Source: Eremophila alpestris peregrina (lineage: Eukaryota; Chordata; Aves; Passeriformes; Alaudidae). From it: 64,000 nucleotides of DNA. Shown piece by piece: positions 15,101 to 26,400 of the stretch (positions are counted from its first letter, which is position 1; every line of letters begins with the position of its first letter). Location of the stretch: NCBI GenBank assembly GCA_009792885.1, contig WMCF01000024.1, forward strand, positions 164,203 through 228,202, read 5' to 3'. The translations under genes and the position numbers were made by a program. Below the pieces are notes generated by a model. It ran no database searches, was not told the DNA's origin, and worked only from the letters and a program-made list of their open reading frames with translations.

Positions 15101-18100
15101 ACAGCTATGTACAACTTGCATGTACAACTGAGAATGAGGCCTTTTATTCTGTTGCTGTTTTTTTCTATTCTTTTCACTGGGAAAACTCAACTGCAGAAAT
15201 TTCAACATCTTTTTTTTTTCCCTTTAAAAACACCACACAAAAAACTTGGATCTTGTGTGTTTACAAATCAAAGACAAGCAGCTGACCAAAGACCAGATTT
15301 GACAGGAAATGTAAGAGGTCAGTGTACATATCAGAAAGAGCAGGAGCTCCCAAACAGGCTTTTCTCTCTCTTTAACACAGCAGAAAACCTCAAGTTCAAT
15401 ACTCTAATCATGCCAGTCACCAGCTACTGCTCTCAGCCTTCTGTCTCCAGCCCAGAAACTATTTTGCTCAGAGTTCAGATAGCTGAAAAACCAGTCACAT
15501 TTTATCATACAGCTTAGGCTGGGAAACCAAGCTGAAGGAAACCTACATATGTTCTATATTAGGAAGAAATCCCTAATTTTAAAGAACTTAATTTACAGAA
15601 CCATAAAAAGCATTTAAAACACAATGATGTAAAAAAATATTACAAAACAACATCTCCTATAATTTTGATGTGATCTGCAAGCGAAGTTCACATATCCTTA
15701 AACGATAAAATTTTACTTAAAGAGTTATGAACTGCTGCTAAATTCAGTTTAAAATTAAATAATAGACACTTCTTGCTGTGAAATATTACAGGCAACTATG
15801 GCAACCCACAGATGAAGAAATCACTACATTCTGCTATTTATTAGAAAGCATAAACTATTATATTAAAAACATAAACTACAAATTACTGTTGAACTAAATA
15901 GGCATTTAAGGCATCTTTTGCAGTACTTTCACATACTCCACCTCCTGTAAAGCATCAACAAATAGATACTTTTAATAGTTATTATCAGGATATACTATAG
16001 GAGTTATCTCTCTTTAACTGAATAATAGTAACATGAATTAGTAAATTAGTAACTACTTTATTTGAATATGAGAAGGTCTATGCAACACCAAGATAAGATG
16101 TTGCCAAATTTTACCAAAATTTTACTTAGCCCTGTCAAAGGTGTAAAAGCATACTGTATATAGATTAGCTACATTACATAGTTACTATATATGCAATTAT
16201 TTATCATAGATATAGGCTGTATTTTATTTACAGTGACAGAAGGGAATTCGGCTTACTACCTCCAATTTCAAGCAATAAAATGTAAACCTTTAATTGAAAT
16301 AACTCAATTTTCAAATACCCATACATGGCAGCTGAACTCTTGCAGAACAGGAGCACTCTACACAAAACTGAAAATCTAGGACTTTCAAGGACAGCTGGGA
16401 AATATGGATGCCAAAACACTGATCTTTAAATTGCTGTATAGGGCTCGAGTTCTGCAGCAAAAGATTTCACAATGAAAAGTAAGAAAGCAATCTTTCATCG
16501 GCACAAGAGTTAAGTTGCAACACCCAAAAGTAGTAGAATCTTTTAAGCTTTGAAGGTCCAACTACTTGAAGTATAAATATCATTACTAAAAACTCTGAGC
16601 CATCATCACAGCTGGAGTCTGTCATATGCATTAAAATGACTCCACAGCCCTGAATGTAGTCAGAGAACAGAAGCAATTCTTGACTAGGAAAGATTTTTTT
16701 TTACTTGGGACAAAAATCAAGCTTACCATGTTGGTGGGCAGTAAATAAAAAGCATGTCTGAATGCAATCAACTGGACTTTGAAAAAAAGAAATAATTTTA
16801 AATATTGCAATTCTGTCATGCCATAGTTCAGCTGGAACTATAATCCATCTTAGACACATTAGCCCAGACTGCAGAATTTGCAGTTTTAAGATCCATCAGA
16901 AGTAAGGCTCAAACTATAAATTGCCCTAACGTTGTCCAATCCCTTGAACATCCATTCTCGACAGAGAGACTCAGTAGTCTCTTATTTTAGACACGTATAT
17001 ATTCTGCACAGACATGTCTCTGAATGGCTATAAAATGGCTGTAAGTAACTAACCAATTTTTAACAAAATACTACTTCCTATTTGTCCACTAACCAAACTA
17101 TGTAAGATTTGAGTCCTTGTGCTTGCTTCAGAAGAAGTAACTACAGGAAATGGGGTAAATAGAAAACTGTAAATCAGGTTTTAAGAACGAAAACAAAAAC
17201 AAGCTAGAGACAAACAAACTGACCTTTACATTCCTCTCATGCTTGTGATACCTAGGTAGGTATATAAAACAGCCTGGAATAGCAAATAGAAATTCCTGCT
17301 TTTTCACTGTTTGGGTTTTTAGTTCCTTTACCTCCACAGAAATTATTTACATTCCACAGTTTGCAAATGCTAAAAAAAAGTTAAAGACTTAAGAAAGGTG
17401 CAAGATATTCTTCCAAATTTACACACAGCTCAGCATTTCACATGCCTGAATTTGAAACAGGGAATTCCACAGGACTCCCTTCAGAAGGCATCTCTGAGAT
17501 GCATTCTGGAGTATGAGAATGAGGTTAGGAACTGATCCCTGTACAATGGTAATTGATTATTTTTTCAGTCCTTCTCTGACTTCCTCCTAACTAACCAGAG
17601 CAAATTACTCCCATGAAAGAGGTGTTATACAGAAAAAATCCTTCAAGTATCTAGACTTACACAATCGTAATACCACCTGCAATTTTGCTGGATTGTTATT
17701 TCATGTAGCAGAAGACAGCTTTTAACTGTTATATGAACAAAATATGCAGCCTAAATGAGCTGAAATTCCAACCAATCAGGCTTTGTACTTGTCAATTTGT
17801 CACGTGTCTGCCAAACTGAAAAAAAAAAAAAAAGGAAGACACTTCCTAAAATTATGAATAATAAGTGGTTTACTGAAAGTTTACCGGCTGAAAATAAACA
17901 GCATACAACATGTACACACAGCATTTTTTTATACAACTACTCATAGTTTTCTTCCTTAAATTTCTTTTACCTCTTTGGCACTGGGGGCCAGTGAAGCCGT
18001 AGACACAAGCGCAGCGATTGGGCCCAACGCATCGTCCTCCATTCTGACAGCCACTCTCACAGACAGCTTCCATGAGCAAAGCAAACAGACAAAAAGTGTA

Positions 18101-21100
18101 ATAATGTCATGGCAATGATATTTCCAACATATAACATATGCATCTCTTTAAAAATACTAATTTTTCTCCCACTGCTCTAAGTCTTTCTAGGCCTAAAGAT
18201 GGAGCTGATCTGCCACCTCCACCAGCAATGGCTGTGCAAACCAAATTCCATTAGTACCTGCAGATGCTAACTGCAAACAGCTGCTCAGCAGAGATTCAGC
18301 ATAGATTCATAGCAGATGTGCAACTTCAGTGTATTTTAATCAGCTGTGCAGCTTTAGTCACTCATAACCGTAAGAATTATATAAGAATCTACGATACGAG
18401 AACTGATATCCCTCACTGAAGTTAGCTATCTATCAAACCTCAGCTGTTTTGAGGGGGGTTTTGGGCAAATTAAGTTCTGTTGCTCAGTCACGAGAGGAAC
18501 AAACCTTTCAAGAAGAGAAAGGAGTCAAACAGATAGATAATCATCTCTCAAGAGCTGATGTTGCTGGAAGAATTAGTGATGTTTAGGGGCAAGGGAGAGG
18601 AATTACCGGCTAAACTCATCTTTTTAAGTACCTGGAGAAACTATGTTTCTTGCAAGACTTCCGACAAAAAACCCCATTCTTTTGTGGTGAGGGAGGAAGC
18701 TGGGTGGGGTGAAAGGGTTATAAATCCACAGTACATTTAAATGAAAAAGATATTTCACTGTCATGGGACTTCAGAGCACCCGCTCATACTCTTTACCAAT
18801 GGTCTGAATGAGGAACAAAGCTCCCTGTCAGACCACTGAATTTTCTCAGTTCAAAAGAAGACAGTTCTTCAGAGAGGCTGAAAAACACTATTAAGAGTGC
18901 CTTAACAAACTAATTTTAGCTATTTTCTGACTCATTGCTTCAGGTCATTGCTTCAAAATTGTCCAAAATTATCGCATGTTCCAAATCAAAACATTTCAGC
19001 TTACAAGACAGTCACAAAATTTTTAAAACCTTAAAATTTTGGTCTCTAAGTCATTAGGTTGCCTTCCTAAACATGTCTCCCCAGTTTGGATATGGCATTT
19101 GTAACACATTTGAGTATCCATGGCAAAAGAACCTCAGAAACCTAAAGAAGGTAATAATTTCAAACTGAAAAAAGGTACACATGACTCCTGTATCAGAGCA
19201 GAAATGTGATAAAACCTTACTTCTTACCAACAACCACCAAACAGAATTACCTTTTCCTGAGAATGCACACATAAAATGAAGATATTTTGCTGCATGTGTT
19301 ACATTACTGAATTAATGGACAACAACACTTTAGCAAGACATATAACTTTGTTATATGCAGTTATTTTTTTCTAAAGAGAAATAAAAACATACTTATATTT
19401 TTAAGACTGTATAGAAGACACATATTCATAACCCTGCTTGAAATTTTAACTACCTGATACACTGAAACCAATCTTCAGAGTTTGTTCAGATTTTCTGGAT
19501 TGCTTCAGAATCACTGTTCGAAAATTCAATCATCTTTTCATTTATTCACTGGAAATTCGTCTTGTCTGAGAGCATTCAGGTGTTGACCCAATATATTAAC
19601 AAAAGCAGGAAGGGACCAGCAAACCTAAATACAGAATTTCACTGTGGCTAGGGTCACAGTTTAGGATTACAACTATTTCCTAAAATTTAGGGAGTTTTAT
19701 CCAGTTAAAGCAAGAACAAGACTGTATTCCAGCATTTATAAAATTGACTAGTGCAAAACAAATTATCTTCCACAATATTCAGTCCATCTGGTTTTTGCAT
19801 AGCTGCCCTCTGTTTGTCTCTACTTCTTTCAGACTGCTTTATACAATTAATTTCTCTCCTAATTAGTAGTCAGCTGGCCTCAGAATACACTTTGAGTGTT
19901 TCTTCATCCCTGCAGCCTTTAGGGACTTTTATTGTTTGCTAAATTGCTACAGCTTGTAAACACTGTGCTATTATAGGTAAAGCTGGGCAAATAATTCACT
20001 TCAGAAAGTGAATTATTAGTTGGCTTTTCTGCCAACCCAAAAAGGTATCCAATAGCTTGAACCATATTTAATCCTTTTTTCCTTAGACTAAGTAGAAAAC
20101 AGAAAAACATGCTTCAACCCAGCAGTGAGGCTATTGTTCTGAGGTAGAGAAAACTTTGTTAAAGAGAACTGAAAACTAGTGAACATCTGGTGTGAAGAAT
20201 GGGATACACAGTGACATGGCTCCCCAAGGGTTTCCCAAAACTGCTTGGTGAATCCAATCTGTGACTTGAATTTCAGAGAACACAAAAGCACTTCATGCAC
20301 GAAATGGCTGCCAGCTGAACCCCATACCCCAAAACAAACATTTCTTGCAGGTGTTTCACTGCACTTCAGGCAAACTGGCTGTGACTTACGCTGCTCACAG
20401 TGGGCACCAGAGAAGCCCTTCTGGCACTGGCACTGCTCATCCACACATGTCCCACCATTCCTGCAGCTGATGCTGCACTGCTGTGCTGCAGAGAGAAACC
20501 CACCATCAGCCAAAAACACCACAAAGGAATGAAAAACCTTTTACAGTCTTTAAAATGGGATCTGAATTATGATCTTTGTACCATCTAAGCTATATATTCT
20601 AAGTGTGTACTCATGGAGATGTTTCCTCAGGTTTTCCATGATTATTATGCAGCAGCTCGGAACTTTTAATTGCATTGGAAACTGTACAATATTAATTTCT
20701 TACCAAAATGGACTCAATGGAAATGTAAGTACCACACACATTCATTTGTAAACTTGCTTCTCTCTTTAAGCACATCTTATTTAAATTTGTCACACAGAAT
20801 AAACAGGCACGTGTGGTATAACAAACTTGATCAAGAACTTGAGGTATTTTACCTAAGTGTAATTTACATTTGTGTATGCAGTAATGAGAAGTTGTTTTCA
20901 AGAAGTTGGCATTCTTGACATTGAAACTTAAAGAAAGACTTTCAAAGAAATCTCTAATGAAAACACAGTAAGTCCTTACCAGGTCTTGATCCACATGTGG
21001 GAGATATCTGCCCACTGGCACAAGTGCACATGTTGGGACGGGAACAAAATCCATCACCACAGCTATTTCTGCAAATTGCTTCGGAAGAACACAGAAAGAG

Positions 21101-21775
21101 AGTGACAGGGATTAACAGCAACCTGAACCATAAACTTGCAGGAAAAGAAATCAACACTCGAAAGCTCACTTCATTGGGACAGCTATTACACATGCAAATG
21201 TAATCTTAAGTTAAATAAAGCAAACTGAATTTTGGCATAATCATACCTGAAACCAGGTAATCAACTCTTTCCCCAGTTAGAAATTCCAGCCAATTATGCA
21301 AGCAATGTAAAATCATTAAAAATACATCTTTTAGACCACAAGACCTGTGAAAAAAACATTACCAAAAACCCAAGATTTGAAGGAATATAAACACTGACAA
21401 CTTATGCCAAGGGCTTCACTCTTATATTCACAATTTAAAAGGCATTTTAGGGTCTTTTTTTTTTTTTTTTTTTCCTTTTGCTAAGGTTATCCACCCTTTA
21501 TCCAAAGCAATTTTGTGGGAAGTCAATGTCCAAATGCTGGACTTTGCAGACTTTGTGGTGGTTCCCTAAATACGGATTTCTGTACGCAGGTAGGTCTCCT
21601 GTACGCAGGATTTGTTTTAAAACTAATCATAAAAACCCCAAGAAAGCCTATCCACCCCATAGGTGTGTGTCACATGCCCAACCCTGCACCATCCCCCCTG
21701 ATGACCCAAAGTCCTGCCTTCCCTTCTCACTCATCACCCAGCACAGCTCCAATGAAGAAAGGAGAGACAGAACCA

Positions 21776-21861
<86 letters not shown>

Positions 21862-24800
21862 AAAGATTCTAGAGCAGATCCAAATTAACACATCAAATTG
21901 ATCTGCTGGAGTAGCAAAGGAATCAAAACAGAGCCAGAAGCAGTAAGACCCACTATAGCACAATGCAGGAGGACTTCAAAAAGATGTATATTGTGCAACA
22001 GACAACTCGTGTAGCAAAAAAAACCTCAAAAACAACAAACACCACCACCGAAAAAAAAAAACAAGAATCACAATTTTTTTTGTAAATAGGCCTAGAGCTT
22101 TGTGAGAACCTAATAATCTGGCAGCATATGTCCACTGAAGAACTGCAATGGAACAGATACCTTGAGGAGATCACGTGCCACACCTCTCTTTGGGCATCAG
22201 AAAGATGCAAAATGTATCATCTACATTTATCATTAAATTCTGCTATAATTATGTCCCAAACATGAAGGTATGAGAGGTCCAACAGTTCGTGAGATTCTTC
22301 TATTTAGCTGGAATTGGAGACATACAATGGACTGACTAAAATACTTTTCCATAGAGCAGAAGTAAAAGCGAGAAACAGGACTTGGATTTAGAGCACTTGA
22401 CAAGCACAGGAAACAGGGCTGTTCTCTTATATTCCTGCTCAGTCAATCTTTATACAACACAGGTGAATCTCCTGATAGAGTAAAGTTTACACTTAGTCCA
22501 TTTTGTTAAATTCATAATCCATTAGGAAGTGATTTTTTTACCAACTGGAAGCCCTAGACCTTAAGGCATATCCTAAATATGCTTCCATCAGAAAAGTTTA
22601 CACTGTATAACAAAAGAGTAAAAGTAAGCACACCTTTGGTTTTTTAGATAAAAGATCACCTTTAATCATAAACGTTCCACAGACCACCAACAACCACCAC
22701 CACATCATCAGCTTGAAACACTGTCAGGTCAGAATAGTTTCTATTTGACCTACCACTGGCTCATGGATTTCTCGCTGTGAAATACTTTAAAATCACCAGT
22801 TACAAGATGCACCAATTATAATCAGCACATCCCCAATAAGAAGTTTGATAGCATATCAAAATAGAAGTTTGTTCAGCATCCTGGGCAGGAGGATTTTTCT
22901 AGGTGAAGAACTCTAGCTAAAGGGAATGTTGTCTCCACAGACATTACATGTGAGCATAGAAATCTGTACGCTTAAACCTTCACCAAAAGCAGAAACAGAA
23001 AAGTGTCACAGACAATATTGGTCTGCCAAAATCATTCACCTTCCAAACATGTTAGAAAGCTGCAATTAGAGTGCAGCAAGTAGGCAGGAGCTAAAAGATG
23101 TCCTTTGTGCACATAAATTAAAAATAAAGATTATTTTAGATGTGGGCAGACCTGAGACCAAGGCCTTTAAGAGGCACTGAGAGTCACAATTTAAAGGGTA
23201 TCTTGCAAGGATTGCTGAAAGCCCCTAACCACATTTGAGCCAGACACACAGCTGAATCTGAAAAGCCTATCAACAGCACAGTAGACAGCCTAAATCCTTC
23301 TTAAAAACTCTACTTTACATTAAAGTAAGCCAGTATTGAAAAAGTTGATAAATGTGAACAGAACATCTTGAGAAATGTTTTATTCCACAGGGACATTGCT
23401 GAAATGATCTTCCTCTGAATGGCACCATTATCCTTTGCTGGGAAATTCTGGGTCAGCTTGAGGTGAAAATAAGTCATACAAAAGTTATCCCCAATACTAG
23501 CTAGTCAAGTTTAATAATGTAAAACCAACAGATTTGAACAGGTGAGAGAGGTCTGGAACCATAAAAAAGAAAGCCACCAAAGGTCAGGAGTTTGGCAGAC
23601 CTTGGCTTATCACCCTTTCCTTCCCCAGTTCATCCTGCCTGCCTGCAGTTTATCAGATGGATATTACAAAAACCTCCACTGCTTGAATAAGGAGCAGTAT
23701 GTTCTTGAACCTGAATTCTGAAGTTGAGCATGCTTATTAACAAAACAGTCAGTGACAGGCTAAAATAAATGGCAACAGTCTAAAAATTTAAGGTCTGAAG
23801 GAAGCATGTGTACTATCAGCTGTTACCCAAAAGAGAGAAAGTTAAACTTCATTTTCTGTTTCATGGTAAACATCCATTAAGACATCATCCCACAAGAGTG
23901 AGCACATTCCCCTCACACAAAACTTTTTTCCTTTTTTTTTTTTGCCATGCCATGTATGTCAAAAGTCACATCTGTCAGCACAGTATGGCCAGCCAGTAGC
24001 CATGCTACATGCCTGACAGCTATCAAAACACAACTAAAAATAACAGACAAGAGAGTAGGCATCCCAGATGTAAAGAAGTTTCCTATTTGATTGTAGTTCC
24101 AAGTTCCAGAGAACGTCAAGATCTGATTTGCTTGCATCAAGACCTTTTGGCTTTTTTTTTCCCTATTACTACAGTTCAGTGTTTGACAAAGTTTTTTTCC
24201 TTTGCTGTCATGGGCTCTTTTTAAAAACTAGGAAGAGACACATCTATGAACACACCAAGGTTATTGGGCAGCCCTCTAGTTACAAGGAATGTGGACCTGT
24301 AAATCCATCTTGGTATTTTTGCTTCCTTTTTCTTATTTTTAAAAATAAAGTGAAACACAGAACTGAACTGGCTTTTCTCATACTGAATGGAACAGTGACT
24401 CGTAGAAGAATATTGACTTTTATTGTTACTCCTTGAGCAGTAGAAGCAGTCAGACACTTACGAACAATGCACTGATTTCCTCCAGGAAGTGTCTTCCATC
24501 CAGGGCAACAGTAGGAGCGAAATCTAGAACCACACACATTTGGCCTGTGACACAGAAAAATCGATAAATGTGTATGGGAAAATATGAAGCACTCTAAAGA
24601 CATACACACACAGGAAGAATCCAGATGCATAAAACAAACAAAATCATAGCAGAATTGTCTACAAAAAAGTCCTCCACAAAGAAACAAAATCTTTCTCCAA
24701 GGCACTTTGGGTTAGTTCAACTCATTAGTTATAAAGAGGAGAGGCAGATGAGGCAAGAGCATCCACATTCATCCTTGTTGCAACAACTGAAGATATGGAA

Positions 24801-25562
24801 GGGATGAGTTTGATTCTGCTTTCATTCAAAGTCTGAGAAGTGCTGCCATAAAAACAGGCTTCTTGCTGTCATCTGACACAAGACAGAAAGAATCCCTGCT
24901 CATAAGAATACATAAACTAACTCAAAATACCAAGAAGTCCCCGAAACATCAGAAGAAGAAAACCAAACCGGCTTTGCTTTACTTCTTAACAGGAACCCCC
25001 CAAAAAAGTGAGTGTCAAAGTATCTCAGTATCGGAACAAGGTGGACCAAGGAGCCCAATGGGGTCAATTCATTAGCTGCAATGTAGCCCCGCACATTGTC
25101 TGCTTTTAATTAAATCTCGCTAATCAGGAGGCCAGATACCACGGGCAAGGACCAAACTCCCAACTTAGCGAACAGCGAGTCCTCAGCCATACAAAGAGGC
25201 GGGAAAGGGAGCGGCACCGGGGGCACACACGGAGACCACCGGCAAGGGTTTGTGGCTGTGGCGATGCCCTGGGGAGCGAACAGGAGGCGGGGAAGGAGGT
25301 TTCAGCCTTGTCCCTACCCTCGGAGCGCGTCCTGCTGTCCTCGCCTGCGGACCCGACCGGCGGCGCTCCCGGCCCCGTCCTCCCGGTGCGCGGCGTCGGC
25401 CAAGGAGCCGCCCGCTCCTGAGGGAGCGCGGAGCGCCGGCCGATGCTGCTGCTGCTGCTGGGGCTGTCTCCCGGCCGCTCCCTGCGCACACAGCGCCAGG
25501 CAGCCCAGCCACAGGGAGAAGAAGCAGCAGCGCTGCGCCCAGAGCCGCCGCCGCCTGCCCAT
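2997..25562 (-). CDS. FBN2: Fibrillin-2, 5' part of gene (six coding exons, residues 1-272; continues beyond left edge)
   Basis: Fibrillin-2 is a secreted glycoprotein that polymerises into extracellular microfibrils and binds LTBP, fibulins and TGF-beta/BMP complexes. Joined exons (minus strand): 25562-25318, 24544-24462, 21078-20980, 20485-20390, 18066-17971, 3194-2997. All have AG/GT borders and compatible phases. The product reads: signal peptide (residues 1-31), Gln-rich stretch (35-39), basic furin-type site RVRRR (70-74), FUN domain with the motif PNVCGSRF and CCPGWKTLPGG (83-109), three EGF-like domains (about 111-206) and the hybrid-1 domain (207-272). The MGRRRRL start, the RVRRRGQQD segment and CRNSCGDGFCSRPNMC favour FBN2 over FBN1 or FBN3. 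The start codon has a purine at -3 and G at +4. Human FBN2 is about 2,900 residues, so over 90% of the protein lies outside the window. Introns are large (up to 14.8 kb), as usual for the 5' part of fibrillin genes. Confidence 0.95.
9298..9319 (+). repeat. G22 homopolymer
   Basis: Twenty-two consecutive Gs inside FBN2 intron 5. On the transcribed (minus-sense) RNA this is a C22 tract. Confidence 0.95.
14389..14715 (-). mobile_element. CR1 LINE 3'-end fragment
   Basis: Reads in reverse CR1 orientation on the plus strand: CCCAGAATGGTTTGG, GGAAGAGACCTTAAAG, CATGGCAGGGACACCTTCCA, GGCTGCTCCAAGCCCC, TGGCCTTGGACACTGCCAGG, CAGCTTCTCTGGGCACCCTG. About 330 bp, same strand as FBN2. It produces the overlapping open frames seen between 14411 and 14913. 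Confidence 0.92.
17971..18066 (-). CDS. FBN2: FBN2 coding exon 5: EGF-like domain 3
   Basis: 96 bp with acceptor CATGGAAG|CTGTC and donor AAAGAG|GTAAAAG. Encodes PVCESGCQNGGRCVGPNRCA, then CVYGFTGPQCQR, with six cysteines. The phase-1 junctions on both sides keep the EGF domain as a single exon, the usual fibrillin arrangement. Confidence 0.95.
18067..20389 (-). other. FBN2: FBN2 intron 4
   Basis: AT-rich intron; its only distinct feature is a perfect 12-bp inverted repeat at 19990-20017. No gene or mobile element was recognised. Confidence 0.8.
19990..20017. repeat. Perfect 12-bp inverted repeat, 4-nt loop
   Basis: Arms AATAATTCACTT (19990-20001) and AAGTGAATTATT (20006-20017) are exact reverse complements separated by CAGA. 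It could form a hairpin in FBN2 pre-mRNA. No flanking signature of a mobile element is visible. Confidence 0.9.
20390..20485 (-). CDS. FBN2: FBN2 coding exon 4: EGF-like domain 2
   Basis: 96 bp with acceptor CTCTGCAG|CACAG and donor CAGC|GTAAGT. Encodes QQCSISCRNGGTCVDEQC, then QCQKGFSGAHCEQ, a six-cysteine non-calcium-binding EGF module. The intron to exon 3 is only 494 bp. By recollection, this module looks less like the mammalian FBN2 sequence than its neighbours do; the reading frame and cysteines are intact. Confidence 0.95.
20486..20979 (-). other. FBN2: FBN2 intron 3 (494 bp)
   Basis: Short intron between EGF1 and EGF2 exons. AT-rich; nothing distinctive is seen. Confidence 0.85.
20980..21078 (-). 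CDS. FBN2: FBN2 coding exon 3: EGF-like domain 1
   Basis: 99 bp with acceptor TTCCGAAG|CAATT and donor CCTG|GTAAGG. Joined to exon 2 it reads PICRNSCGDGFCSRPNMCTC, then ASGQISPTCGSRP, a six-cysteine EGF-like module. It lacks the D-x-D/N-E calcium-binding consensus, as expected for the first fibrillin EGF domains. Confidence 0.95.
21485..21857 (+). mobile_element. Possible poly-A-tailed retroposed segment (about 292 bp plus A81)
   Basis: A segment of locally different composition (CCACCCC and CCATCCCCCC stretches) ends in 81 uninterrupted As (21777-21857). GCTAA occurs immediately before it (21480-21484) and immediately after the tail (21858-21862), which could be a short target-site duplication. 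A T-rich tract (about 21454-21479) lies just upstream. There is no AATAAA near the tail and no recognisable coding content, so the source is unknown. The A-run could instead be an expanded microsatellite or an assembly artefact, and a 5-bp match can be chance. Confidence 0.35.
21777..21857 (+). repeat. A81 homopolymer
   Basis: Eighty-one uninterrupted adenines in FBN2 intron 2, by far the longest homopolymer in the window. Its exact length is unlikely to be reliable. Confidence 0.95.
24462..24544 (-). CDS. FBN2: FBN2 coding exon 2: fibrillin unique N-terminal (FUN) domain
   Basis: 83 bp with acceptor TCACAG|GCCA and donor GTTC|GTAAGT. Encodes residues 83-109 plus split codons. It contains PNVCGSRFRSYCCPGWKTL and ends QCIV, with four cysteines and the conserved CCPGWKTLPGG core of fibrillin N-termini. 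This domain takes part in the N-to-C-terminal head-to-tail assembly of microfibrils (family knowledge). Confidence 0.95.
24545..25317 (-). other. FBN2: FBN2 intron 1 (773 bp)
   Basis: Intron between the signal-peptide exon and the FUN exon. GC content rises toward exon 1. No distinct element is seen. Confidence 0.85.
25318..25562 (-). CDS. FBN2: FBN2 coding exon 1: signal peptide and pro-region
   Basis: Encodes residues 1-82. MGRRRR is followed by a hydrophobic core (FFSLWLGCLALCAQG), then a Pro/Gln-rich low-complexity stretch (QPQQQQQ) and the basic RVRRRG proprotein-convertase site, where N-terminal processing permits fibrillin assembly. The donor is GG|GTAGGG at 25317-25316, phase 2. The exon is very GC-rich, in contrast to the surrounding introns. 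The poly-Gln run comes from a CTG/CTGCTG run on the plus strand near 25443-25460 and may vary in length. Confidence 0.93.
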
Positions 25563-25751
25563 GCTGCGGCTATCCCGGCGGGAAGCGGGCGGTCAGCGGC
25601 TGGCGGGAGCGCGGGTCAGCTCCCGGGTCGGGAGAGACTTCAGCCGCGGAAAATCCGGCGTCTGTCCTCCCCAGCCTGCCCGGCCAGTGCCAGTGGGGCC
25701 CCGGCTCCACGTTGCTCGCACCCACCCCTCTGCAGGGGGGGGGGGGGAAGG

Positions 25752-25837
25752 NNNNNNNNNNNNNNNNNNNNNNNNNNNNNNNNNNNNNNNNNNNNNNNNN
25801 NNNNNNNNNNNNNNNNNNNNNNNNNNNNNNNNNNNNN
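25752..25837. other. Assembly gap (86 Ns) between a G13 run and an A22 run
   Basis: The Ns are preceded by 25735-25747 poly-G and followed by 25838-25859 poly-A. The gap sits about 190 bp upstream of the FBN2 start codon, in the presumed 5' UTR or core promoter. Homopolymers at both edges suggest sequencing drop-out rather than a real boundary. Confidence 0.97.
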
Positions 25838-26400
25838 AAAAAAAAAAAAAAAAAAAAAAGAACCAGACGATAATTGACCGCGCCTAAATAAACGTGCTGG
25901 GACAGAGAAAGGAGAGGGGAGCGAAAAGCCCCTGCCCAGCGCCAGGGGCGGATTTACAGCGAAGAGAACCGGAGGAGGGGCCGGTGCCTGCGGCCGGTGA
26001 GGGGATGGGGAGGGGGAGAGGAAGGGAGGGACGGGGCCGGGAAGAGGGGATGGCAGGAGAGGAGAGGAGGGAATGGGGGCCTGCGACTGCTGGATGGGAC
26101 GGGGATCTCGGGGTGAGAGCGGTGCAGGTAGTGCTGGTCCCAGAGGGGGTTTTGCGCATTCCTGCGGTTCGCCCTGCACCTCACCAGCCTCCGGGACTTG
26201 CGCCGTGGGATGGAGCCTTGGCAGTAAAAGCCCTCCCTGGGACAGCACACGGGGCTCCCAGAGGTTCTGGTCCCAAGGAGGAGCCCGGAGGGAAGGGGGC
26301 CGGACCCCCACACCTGCCCCGGCAGCTGGGTCTGGCCCAGGAGCTCTGGGCAGAGCCCCGAGCTCCTTCCCCGCTGGTGTCTGTTCAGCCTCCAATGCTT

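Larger units (their letters stand above)
3195..17970 (-). other. FBN2: FBN2 intron 5 (14.8 kb)
   Basis: AT-rich intron without a recognisable gene. Visible contents: a CAAA microsatellite at about 3478-3497, a G22 run at 9298-9319, a minus-strand CR1 copy at 14389-14715 and a (A)13 run near 17820. Open frames of up to 147 codons (for example 8218-8619 minus, 15074-15517 plus) have no domain features and no matching splice context and are treated as chance. Confidence 0.8.
21079..24461 (-). other. FBN2: FBN2 intron 2
   Basis: AT-rich intron. Contains a T19 run at about 21454-21473 and the poly-A-tailed insertion-like segment at 21485-21857; the remainder shows no recognisable element. Confidence 0.8.
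25160..26400 (-). promoter_or_regulatory. FBN2: CpG-rich promoter block and 5' UTR of FBN2
   Basis: A GC-rich, CpG-rich block in otherwise AT-rich DNA covers FBN2 exon 1, the presumed 5' UTR just above 25562 and about 800 bp upstream. It is split by the assembly gap at 25752-25837, but sequence on both sides is GC-rich, consistent with one CpG-island promoter. No obvious TATA box is placed, and the transcription start cannot be read from the sequence. Long open frames across this block in several frames are a by-product of high GC and of the Ns. Confidence 0.7.

Noticed and set aside
15074..15517. Plus-strand 147-codon open frame with a hydrophobic N-terminal segment
   Set aside because: Antisense to FBN2 within an intron, no recognisable family, includes homopolymer-driven Phe runs.
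20088..20522. Minus-strand 144-codon frame as a separate small EGF protein
   Set aside because: It is FBN2 exon 4 with read-through into the intron; splice sites at 20485 and 20390 explain it.
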